DNA from: Apiospora phragmitis
Taxonomy: Eukaryota; Ascomycota; Sordariomycetes; Amphisphaeriales; Apiosporaceae
Direction: 5' to 3'
NCBI GenBank assembly: GCA_038363925.1
Contig: JAQQWL010000007.1
Coordinates: forward strand, 2,046,001 to 2,110,000
DNA length: 64,000 bases
Position numbers and translations under genes: made by a program. Positions 15,428 to 24,601 of the stretch are shown piece after piece; within the stretch, counting starts at the first letter, position 1, and the number at the start of each line of letters is the position of its first letter. The notes below the pieces were generated by a model. That model did not search any database and was not told where the DNA came from. It worked only from the letters and a program-made list of their open reading frames with translations.

Positions 15428-16647
15428 ATGTCGGGAGTCGTACCTAGACTATACCGCCATGCTTTCCCAGCTGGGAGGCTAAGCTGTGTCTCAGCCGTGC
15501 GGACGCTGGTATCCCGTCTCATGCCTAGCGTTTCTACAGCATCCCTAACACGCAACATGGCCGTGGCGACACAGTTTCCGAGGACGTTCCACAGCACACC
15601 AACAACCCAAACGGTTGACCCAATCAAGCACAGCCCAAAGGCACTGCTACCTGAGTTCAGCCTCAAGGACAAGGTTATAATCGTCTCGGGCGGTGCCCAG
15701 GGGCTTGGGCTGGTTCAGACCGAAGCCCTCTTAGAGGCCGGCGCAAAAGGTAAGAAAAAAGCCCCTTCCCCCCTCCCCCTCGTGCGCTTCCAGATTCGTA
15801 TATTTTTTCCTTTTGGGTTACACATGATCCTCCTGCCCAAGACTAAATTTACTCTCCCCACCCAGTTCACGTCTTTGACCGACAAGCGCCGCCCCCGGCG
15901 GGCAGCAAGTACGACGCCGTGGCCAAGCGCGCCGCGGGCGAGCTCGAGACCACACTGACGTATCACCAGATGGACGTGCGGCTGGGCGCGGGGGACATCA
16001 ACAGAGTCACGCAGCAGATCGCAGACGAGCATGGGCGCCTCGACGGCCTCATCGCCGCCGCCGGCATCCAGCAGGAGACCCCCGCCCTCGAATACACGGC
16101 CGAGGACTCTGACCGCATGCTCGGGATCAACGTGACGGGAGTGCTGATGACGGCCCAGGCCGTGGCCTGCCAGATGGTGCGACTCAAGCAGGAGGGCAGC
16201 CTGGTGTTTATCGCAAGCATGAGCGGTACTGTCGCGAACCGGGGACTGATTTGCCCGTAAGAAATCACCCAGTCCTCTCTTATCTTTCCTCCTCTGCAAG
16301 ATCTCTTCCGTCGCTACGAGGCCTGGCCGCTGACGGCGAATAAATATAGCGTATACAACGCCTCGAAGGCGGGCGTGATCCAGCTCGGTCGAAACCTCGC
16401 CTCCGAGTGGGGCCAGCACGGCATCCGGGTCAACACCATCTCGCCTGGTTACATCGTGACGGACATGGTCAAGAAGCTCTTCGAGAAGTTTCCCGAGCGG
16501 AAGATTGAGTGGCCTAAGCAGAACATGCTCGGGAAGCTCAGCAAGCCGGAGGACTACCGGGGCGCGGCCGTCTTCCTGCTCAGCGACGCCAGTCGCTTCA
16601 TGACCGGTGCCGACCTGAGGATAGACGGCGGACACGCCGCTTGGTAA
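15428..16647 (+). CDS. Short-chain dehydrogenase/reductase with a mitochondrial-type leader
   Basis: This NAD(P)-dependent SDR of the classical type resembles fungal polyol/sugar dehydrogenases such as D-arabinitol 2-dehydrogenase; the substrate is not determined. Exons are 15428-15749, 15866-16256 and 16350-16647, totalling 337 codons. About 75 residues precede the Rossmann core. They are rich in R, S, T and hydroxyl residues and nearly lack acids, as in a mitochondrial presequence. The core shows SGGAQGLG for cofactor binding, AAAGIQ (NNAG position), a catalytic Ser in SMSGTV, YNASK (YxxxK) and a SPGYI segment after strand 6. Intron 2 splits the proline codon just before YNASK. The neighbours are a convergent small gene and then an aldehyde dehydrogenase. 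A TATA-like box lies upstream. Confidence 0.88.
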
Positions 16648-17002
16648 CCAAAGCGAAATTAGGGGGTTGCCCCTTTTTCCGTTGTTCGTTTGGGAGTTTT
16701 GGAGTATACCTAACCCAAGGTGGCGATGAAGAGAATAACAGAGGATTTGGCGGCTTGGCAACCCAAAAATCGGTGTGGCGGTCTGCTTTCGACTGGAAAA
16801 TGAAACGGTTTGCTTCTTCCTAGGCAGAGCCGCATGTTTGGATGGGCGTTTATAACGTCCACACACATTTCAAGTAGTCCTAGTGCCAAACAAGAACTTG
16901 GCCCTGGTCCTTTATACATGTAAACTTTTTACTTTTTATGATTATTGTACACACAAGGCATATCTCCAAGGTCAAGTGATTTTTCTTGCTTCTTGTTTTT
17001 CT
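16648..17002. other. Short convergent intergenic region
   Basis: This 355-base gap holds the 3' ends of the converging SDR and small myristoylated-protein genes. It is A/T-rich near 16920-17000, as expected for polyadenylation regions. Nothing else is seen. Confidence 0.45.
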
Positions 17003-17706
17003 TTATAATGACAATAGTGCGATCACACCAGGCGGCCCGACCCTTGCGACCACGCCGCTCTTGAGCCGCAGGCGTTTCTCGATGTCCGGCGCCGCGTAGC
17101 CGTGGTCCCGCATCACGAGGATCTGCCGTAGCACGCCAACATCCACGTATTCCCTACCCGCCAATGGGTTCTGCGACTGGACGTCCACCGCTTCTTGCAG
17201 CCGCCGCCGCGCATCGAGTGCGTTCAGCGTGGTGTTCTGCGGCGGTCTCGGGTAACTGTTGTGGCTGACGTTTGTGTGGGAGGACGACGGGCCCGCGACC
17301 GGGGAGGCGGTCGACGAGTTGGACATGGTCGGATTCGGCGTTGCGATGCCCATTTGGCGGAGGCGCTGCGAGAAGGCGGCATCGGTTATGGGGTTCGGGT
17401 CCATGGCGTCTTGTCGGATTGCTGTTGGAATCGCGAGAGAATGATTCAATTAGCAAAGGGGGCGGTCACGGATTACGGTAACTGTAAAGAAGAAAGTGAT
17501 GAAGAAGAAAGAGGCTCACCGTCATCTTTGTCCAGGGAAGCTTGCGGTGCGGCGGCACGACGAGCGCTGCTGCCGCCCTTGGCTGTGGGATTCCGGGGGG
17601 CTTCTGCCGGACGGCTGAAAGATGTCGGCGGCGGCGCGGACCCCGGCGCGCGGGAAGGGAACTTTCGCGTCGCGGCTTGTGCTGGTTTGGAAGCCTTTGA
17701 GCCCAT
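17003..17706 (-). CDS. Small conserved-looking protein with an N-myristoylation signal, function unknown
   Basis: The start is the ATG at 17706. Exon 1 is 17706-17520 and exon 2 is 17421-17003, giving 202 codons with a phase-1 intron. The first residues, MGSKAS, fit the N-myristoylation rule: Gly at 2, Ser at 6, and Lys nearby for membrane contact. Residues up to about 130 are a disordered P/S/T/A-rich tail. The last 50 residues (from GREYVDVGVLRQIL to VGPPGVI) look like a compact helical, helix-turn-helix-like unit. I do not recognise a named family. Membrane-tethered adaptor is one idea, but function is not shown. GC content is higher than in flanking spacers, consistent with a real gene. 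It is convergent with the SDR and in tandem with the aldehyde dehydrogenase. Confidence 0.7.
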
Positions 17707-18093
17707 TGTGTAGACAGATAGATGGGGTTCCCTCTTGGATGACTCTCTATTTGAGGCACGAAGTTGGGGCTTTACAAGGAATCAAGCATCGAAATCCTAG
17801 GGAATGAGGAATGATGGTTCCATGACGTTTTCCGCTGCGGGAGACAAAAGATGGGGCTCGGGCCAATCAACTTGTCTATATTAGGTAGTTATACAATCGA
17901 CCCGTAACGTAAAGTACGGAATTAGGCCGCTGTGGCTTGGCTTACACGAGACAAAGACTCCTCCGTCAGCTGGACGGCATTTCACGCGTGCTGCGGTCTG
18001 TATTTGAATGTAATTTAGATTCATGTCATCGCTATCATGGTATGCTTTTAATTATCCCAGCCTGTCATACGATCGAGAAGGGTATTATTCCTT
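17707..18093. other. Short intergenic region
   Basis: This 387-base gap lies between the 3' end of the aldehyde dehydrogenase gene and the start of the small myristoylated-protein gene, both on the minus strand. It serves as the promoter of the latter. No gene is seen. Confidence 0.45.
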
Positions 18094-19588
18094 CTATGAC
18101 CGCCAAGTGACGGTCTTGGACTTCGACCACTCGTTAAGTCCAAGAGTCGTATTGAATCTTCCGTACCCCGAGTTCTTACCGCCACCGTGCGGCAGGTTCG
18201 CCTCGTCGTGAACGGTCATGTTGTTGATGTGCACGGCGCCGGACTCGATGCCCCTGGCGAAGCGGAGACCCGTCCTCAGGTCTTCGGTGAAGACCGACGA
18301 CGACTGTCCGTACTCGGTGTCGTTGGCGATGCGCAGGGCCTCCTCTTCCGTCTCGATCTCGAACAGGCTCACCGACGGGCCGAACGACTCGGTCTGGTAG
18401 ATGTCCATCTCGGGCGTGACCTTGCTGATGACGACGGGCCGCAGGCGGGTCTTGGACGTCTCGGTGGCGTTGAAGTCGCCGGCGACGACGGAGGCACCCT
18501 TGCTGACGGCGTTGTCCAGCAGCTTCTTGACCTTGTCCACGGCGCCCGTGTTGATGAGCACGGGCGCGTCCTCCTTGGACGGGAAGATGGCCTCGATCAT
18601 GCCGGCGAGCTTCTTCTGGAACTCGGCGCTGACCTTCTTGTGCACCAGGATCCGCTCCGTGCTCATGCAGATCTGGCCGGAGAACAGGAAGGCGCCCAGC
18701 ACGCACTGCTCGGCGGCGAGGTCCAGGTTAGCGTCCTCCCAGACGATAGCGGGCGCCTTGCCGCCCAGCTCGAGCACGACGGGCTTCAGGTTCTCGCCGC
18801 ACAGGCGCCCGATGATGCGGCCCACCGCCGTGCTGCCGGTGAAGTTGACCTTGCGGACCTCCGGGTGCGCGATCAGGCAGCTGGTGACCTCAGCAGCGTG
18901 GGCAGGATCGGTGGACAGGAAGTTGATGACGCCGTCGGGGACGCCAGCCTCCTGGAAACAGCTGGTAATGGCCCAGAAAGCGGCCGGAGAAAGCTCCGAG
19001 CCCTTGAAAACGGTGGTGTTTCCAGCAGCGATGGGCTGAAGGACAGAGCGCACTCCGAGAATGTAAGGGGCATTCCTGTCTCTCGTATCAGTTTCTGTCC
19101 GGGGTCCGGGAACTGAACGAATGCTTCATCGGGGAGAGCTTACCAGGGAGCCATAGAGAAGACCACACCGAAAGGCTCCTTCAGGACCATAGCGCCCAGG
19201 CTGGGGTCGGCCAGGGAGGGGACAGCACCACAGAGGGAGCTCACGCGGCCGGCGATGTCCTTGATCTGATCGACGGCGCCATCGATGTTCAAGTCCGCCC
19301 AGGCCTGCGTGGCTCCGATCGAGTCCAAGAGGTAACCGGCCAGCTCGTCGCGTCGCCTCTCCATGATCTCGGCCGCCTTGAGCAGGTAGTCCCGGCGCTT
19401 GGACGGGGTGATGTCGCGCCACGCAGGCAGGGCCCGGCTGGCCGCAGCAACGGCCGCCTTGGCATCCTCCTGGGTGGCGACACCGCACTTGTGCACAAGC
19501 TTTCCGGTGGCAGGCGAGACCACGTCGAAGGTGGCCGAGGCCGGACCTCCTTGCCGTCGATGATGAAAGGTACCACGTAGTCGGCCAT
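18094..19588 (-). CDS. NAD-dependent aldehyde dehydrogenase (salicylaldehyde/vanillin dehydrogenase-like), one frameshift
   Basis: This enzyme oxidises aldehydes to acids with NAD(P). By overall resemblance the best guess is the aromatic-aldehyde (salicylaldehyde or vanillin) branch of the family. The start is the ATG at 19588. Exon 1 is 19588-19144 and exon 2 is 19075-18094. Marks are TGSTAVGR for cofactor binding, LELGGKAPAI with the general-base Glu, FSGQICMST with the catalytic Cys, and the ESFGPSVS segment near the C-terminus. One base is missing near 19538-19541 in a GGCC-rich context, between DGKEV and ATFDVVSP. With it restored the gene is exactly 476 codons, the normal ALDH size. A TATA-like string on the same strand lies about 190 bases upstream. 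Its neighbours include two SDRs and a flavoenzyme remnant, so an oxidative catabolic role is possible but unproven. Confidence 0.92.
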
Positions 19589-21859
19589 CGCTATTATTTT
19601 CTCTTCGTCTTTCAGACCGTTTTCTCCTGCTGCTAATACAGGTAGGTAGGGCTTTTTTTCGGCTGAAACCGGGGCTGGATTTAGGATAGGGATATATGAG
19701 ATGGGATGACTAAAAATATGCTTAATATGAGTTCAAAGAAAGAAAGAAAGTTCAACGAGCATGTGCATACACACCTTTATATATATACCTCTGCATCTCT
19801 CTATCTCTTTCTCTGCATTAGGTAGTCAGTCCTGTTGAGACGGACAGAGCTGGAGCTGCTGCTACCTTAGTCGTACAATCATCTGGACTACGGGGCATCT
19901 CGAACTCTACACCCCACTTGGAGTTCGTGAAACCCCCGACTCTTCAGCTCCGCTCCAGTTCTTTTTTCCCCTCCCGCTCAACTGCACCCTGTCCGGATCT
20001 ACATACGTAATATCTGTTCAATACCACCTATATCATTGTATCATGACCTATGCGGCAGTAGCTACCGATGGATTTCAAATCTCTCCGGCAGACGTCTTCC
20101 GCTTACCCCCGATTCTAATTCATGAAACAGGACGATAGGCACATGCATCAGTAAACAGATTGACACGATTTACCCGTCTCAGGTCTTAGGGTTCGGTTAA
20201 GCTGGGGGTGGAGTTGCCGGAGGGTTTCATTGAAGATTGAAAGAGGGCTGAGGGCCGTTCTTAGTTCGGTTATCGAGACCCAACGCCAGGGCCCCCAAGA
20301 TCCCAGCAGCAGAGCATCCCTTGGGTCCCTCCCCTAACCTTAGGTGGTCTGAGTCTCCACGGGCGACGATCAAGCGGCATTTTGGCAAGGCAGATATGTA
20401 GATAGATAGGTTAGATAGGTTAGATTCCTGACTGATCGATGACTGACTGCAGGTGTGGCACATGACAAGATGGTGGCTTCGGGAATCCTTCTCGTTCGCA
20501 TTTGAAGACAACACTCCGTCAACCTAGCCCGACGCCACCCCGTTTTGCCCGTCCCGCTACCCATGGATGGGGTCGGACGGTATTCCCCTTACACGCGCTT
20601 CCTTTCAAGAATAAGCACCTGGGCAGTTACAGACACAGATAGTCCCGTTTGCGTCGGCCCGATGAACATGGGATTGCCTGGGTAGCTCTTGGCCTACCTG
20701 AGGAGAGTTGACACGATGCCCTTACCCCGCCGATAGTTTGATGCAAGAATCGTTTAACCAGGCACTACTGCACCAGGGGACCTCGGTCTCGACCGCGAAC
20801 GCATATGTACGTAACACCTCCCCCAACCAGAAACCTAACTCTTTGAAATACTTGGTGTCAATGAGGAGAAGGAGGCAAAACCTGCCCACCCCTTCCTTCA
20901 TTGGCCGATGATGAGCCCATTCAATGGCATGGTTGGAAGTCGGGGAAACGAACCCTCTACGCCGGAGTAATATCCGGAAGCGCTGTTGCTCTAGGTTACT
21001 CCCTACTTCGGGCGGGCTGCTCTCGTCGGATAATTTTCTTGACCGCTCGCCTTGCCGCAGTGGGCAATTGGTCTAGAAGGCAAAGGGTCTTCTTAGCTCT
21101 GGGACGAGTTCTGGGACGAGAGCCGATCGAGAACGTTTACGAGAACGGAGGGTCCGTGAATGGCAATTTGCTGCGAAGATCGAGCATCACAAGGCAGAAG
21201 CAGCGGTAGGTTGGAAGAAAGAAAGAAAGAAGAATGGACACATACCTGCTTACTGTTCAGCTCAACAACTTTTCCCAGTGCGCCGGGTTCCGCAGGAGTG
21301 TAGCAGCAGCTGATGCGGCCGTCATTTGGCCAAGCCGTCTAGAGAAAAAGTAGAAGCCGCGTCCCGAAGAGCCGCACATACGAGGGCAAGATGGGGATGC
21401 TCGGGTGGTCTGATTTGCTAACTAACTACTGCCTTGTATATGAAGTACTGGCTTGTTTCTAAAGTCTAGATGGCGGCGACGATCTTGATCACCACTAGGC
21501 AATCTGGCGTTCGATCTTGGGTTTGTGCAAGAGAGGAGAAAAAATCAGTATGCCTCATTACTATCCCACGAGGCGCTCGAAGACTTGCGCTACAATGGGT
21601 ACACAAAGCCTGTCACAGCTGCTACCTACGTCATGGCCTCAGGAAAGAAATGGCATACTGCACATGACCCCCTGGCTCCCTTATGAAGTATTGCCATCCT
21701 ACGGACTACTGCCACATCCGTACGGACCAAGCAACTGAATACAAGAAAGCAGTTGGTATACTTGATACACCAAGAGGAAATATGTTGAGTCCCCCAAGCT
21801 AGCCTTCTGCTGTATTTTCTTCGGTTCTGCCGTACGCTCACCTGGCTTACCTTGGAGTT
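19589..21859. other. Intergenic region with GATA-like and GAAA-like tracts
   Basis: About 2.3 kb without a recognised gene. It contains GAAA repeats near 19735-19752 and 21217-21233, a TATATATA string at 19776-19787 and a run of GATAG/TTAGATA units at 20394-20427. GATA motifs bind nitrogen regulators in fungi, but a simple repeat is equally possible. Open frames here are short and carry no motif. Confidence 0.45.
19776..19787 (-). promoter_or_regulatory. TATA-like string upstream of the aldehyde dehydrogenase gene
   Basis: The minus strand reads TATATATAAA about 188-199 bases before the ALDH start at 19588. The distance is reasonable for a core promoter with a 5' leader. Support is positional only. 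Confidence 0.35.
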
Positions 21860-22770
21860 TTGCTTCGATCGATCCATACTCGACCTTTCTTCGATACATA
21901 TACATATCCTGAGGAATCACGGGTTGTAGACCCAGCGGTATGTAAAGCTGCGTCGGGACTCCCGGGCTGGCCACCAGACAAGGAGTGGGCCAACTACAAC
22001 ATATCAGTTGCAGAAAGGCTGATCCAGTCATCTCCTCCGAGAGCTGTGGTATGTCCATGCTGCGCGTGTACCTGCTGATTGCGAGTACAAAGGCGAGAAA
22101 GGCTTGGGGATATGCTTGGCTGCGTGCTTTCTTAGTTCCCCTATCTTGGCCGCAGCGGCGTCTCGGGTTACAGCATCGTTCATCTGAACATGTCGGTCGA
22201 CGTGAATAGGACCAAGCTTAATACCGATATCTGGGATGACAGCTTCGTCCACCCCGGCACGGACGACGCAGCCAAGATATTGGCGATCTGTGGACCTGGT
22301 TCTCGACCACGCCAAATATCACCGCCTTCAGGACATACCTGGACTATGTCCATGACGATCATGCTGAGGAAATACTCTCAGGACTCGACCTTCATGCCGG
22401 CTCACGGCAAGCGGATGCGTCCTCGTTGACAGCCGCAGACCCTTCTGACCTAAGGCAGGCCTTCAAGGTGCTGTCGAGCCCCGGCGGCTACGGTACGGCC
22501 TTCTTGATGACGAACATTGGGTCTCGGGTTGCAAAGCCTCATGATAGCGACAATGCTGCCTGCGCCAATTATAGGAACTATATTGTCTATGTTAGTAAGT
22601 ATACTTATTCGCTTTTCTCCATTCCCCCTTGTCTAGATCAAGCGCGCCGTCGACCCCGAGGAGGTGCTCTAGTGTCAGCCCTGTGTTGATAAAAAGCGCT
22701 GGCGAGAGGTTGGATCTTGACCGTGTCGTGTTAAATTATGCCTCAGGAATTATCTCAGCACAACGGACCA
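21860..22770 (+). pseudogene. Remnant of a BBE/FAD-linked oxidoreductase gene
   Basis: Pieces of a berberine-bridge-enzyme-like flavoprotein are visible but do not form one reading frame. An N-terminal piece around 21925-22050 reads CKAASGLPGWPP followed by WANYNISVAERLI, like the mature start of fungal BBE proteins. A middle piece near 22165-22265 (GYSIVHLNMSVDV) and a piece from 22270 to 22600 ending in RNYIVYV resemble the later FAD and substrate regions. After a plausible intron ending at 22638, the typical tail appears as IKRAVDPEEVL, a TAG stop at about 22672, then CQPCV and RWREVG. The stop sits where relatives usually have Trp. The expected FAD-binding core of some 250 residues is largely missing. 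I call it decayed. The family rests on motif resemblance and would need a profile search. Confidence 0.6.
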
Positions 22771-23162
22771 GGCTCAATGAGGCACTCTGCGGGACTATGG
22801 GTGAAATATGAAGCAGGTTGTATAGTGGGCTTGGTACACTCTCCGTACTTCATTTAGTTGGGGAAAAACCGTGGCCTGGGGAAATGCCGCTCTGGTGCTG
22901 TATAGTGTTTACTTCTACAGAAAACACCCATCCAGGAAAACTATACACTGTTTCTCTAGAAGGGCGCCTGTTACGCGATAACCCTATCGACAACCTCTAG
23001 CCCACACTTGTCGGCGTTCTCCGACGCCGGGATGTGGGGTATGTCATTGTTGGAGGCAGTTGTTGGAGACCATGTTGGAGGCGGCTGTTGGAGGTTGTAT
23101 ATCAATCAACCCCTGGCAGAAGACATATTGATACAGCCTCAAATAGTTCAAAATAATTAAAA

Positions 23163-24115
23163 ATGACAGGTCTTTCAGGCAAAGTCGTGCTGTTAACAGG
23201 AGCAGGAAGTGGCATTGGGTAAGTTGCTATAAAAGCCCTGCCCCGAAAGCAGTTTGGTGGTGTGCCTGTCTGACCATTTATACTCGTCTGTGTGTCCAGT
23301 CGAGCCACGGCTATCAAGCTCCACGGCCTAGGTGCCACACTCGCCATAACGGACGTGAGCCAGGAGGGCATCTCCCAGACGCTCGAATTGTGCGGCGGCA
23401 AGCACTACGCTCAGACCCTCGACGTCTCGAAACAGCAGGATGTCGAGAACCGGGTGGCTGAGATCGTGGCCTCCCTTGGTCGCATCGATCATGTTTTCAA
23501 CTGCGCGGGCATCAACCCGACGGCCTTCCCCCTGACGGACGTTTCGGAAGAGTACTACGACAAGCTGATGGCGGTCAACTTGAAAGGCGTCTTCAGCGTG
23601 ACAAAGGCTACAATGCCGCATGTGACGACATCGAGAGGGAGCTACGTCAACGTCTCCTCGATCCTGGGCGTGCGCGCAGGTGCCGAATATGCCATTTACT
23701 GTGCGACAAAATGGGGTACGTGAGACTATTTGCGACATGAACCCGCAAAGTGAAAGAAAGCCCGAGTTTAGAGGGGATCTGTTCCAGGCAGACACACGTC
23801 CATTTTTGCGAATATACATACGCCAGCTAATCATATCGCTGAACAGGAGTAATCGGCTTCAGTAAAGCCATGGCTCTCGAGCTGGGACCCAAGGGAGTGA
23901 GAGTCAACGTTGTCGCTCCGGGCTATATCACAACCCCTACGAACGCCGGCGTGGCGAAGGGCACAGACGACGCAATCAAAGAGATGGAACGGGCGAACAG
24001 CCTCGGCCGTATGGGCACTCCCGAAGAGATCGCGGCGGTCGTCGCGTTCCTCATGGGCGACGAGGCGAAGTACATGAATGGAAGTGTTGTGGAGGTGGAT
24101 GGCATGATGAAGTAG
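23163..24115 (+). CDS. Classical short-chain dehydrogenase/reductase (FabG-like)
   Basis: This NAD(P)-dependent oxidoreductase is of compact FabG-like size. Exons are 23163-23218, 23300-23715 and 23847-24115, totalling 247 codons, with no frameshift. The cofactor motif TGAGSGIG is interrupted by intron 1 right after its last Gly. Other marks are NCAGIN, the catalytic Ser in NVSSILG, YCATK (YxxxK, with intron 2 following two codons later) and APGYITT. The C-terminus is a normal VEVDGMMK. The substrate is unknown; keto-acyl or sugar substrates are both possible. It lies just downstream of the flavoenzyme remnant on the same strand, about 390 bases away, and may once have been co-regulated with it. 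Confidence 0.9.
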
Positions 24116-24601
24116 GGTGCGTATAGTTTTGATATAATTAGAAGTATAGTGCCACAAAATTTTTAACAGGTTTACACACGACGACGCAGTAATATTGCCA
24201 GCCTGTATGGACTACCTCCAGCAAGGTGTAAGATGCAAGACGAGTTCACCATACTCACCCCTGGCTAGGTAGGTAGTGGTAGCATCGGAGTAAATGAGGC
24301 CCGAGCTTGTGCACCTGCACATCTCATAAGAAGTACAAGCATACAGTGCGGATTTATGCAATTATCGGCTGGACTGGCAGAGGTCGACGTCAATTGTGCA
24401 ATGCTGGCTGCAAGCTGTTGATAGAGTAGAGACTATCGCCTGGCATCAGCATCCTTGGCCTCTATCATTCAACCTACTTAATCTATTCTTTGGCGGTTTC
24501 ACAGCACAGCACTTGCTGTTCATGAACACATCGCTTTAGTCCCATGAGAGCATCTCAATAAACGACGGCCTCCAATTTAGGCCACAAGCCAATCAACCAA
24601 G
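24116..24601. other. Short intergenic region
   Basis: This 486-base spacer between SDR and EMC1 carries a GCTAGGTAGGTAG string at 24264-24276, one of several such motifs in spacers of this window. No gene is seen. Confidence 0.45.

Noticed and set aside
18187..19116. 309-codon plus-strand frame opposite the aldehyde dehydrogenase
   Set aside because: Antisense of a GC-biased gene; the ALDH frame has all family motifs and this has none.
20901..21209. 102-codon plus-strand frame with a hydrophobic stretch
   Set aside because: No ATG at its start, no motif, and no splice partner that extends it.
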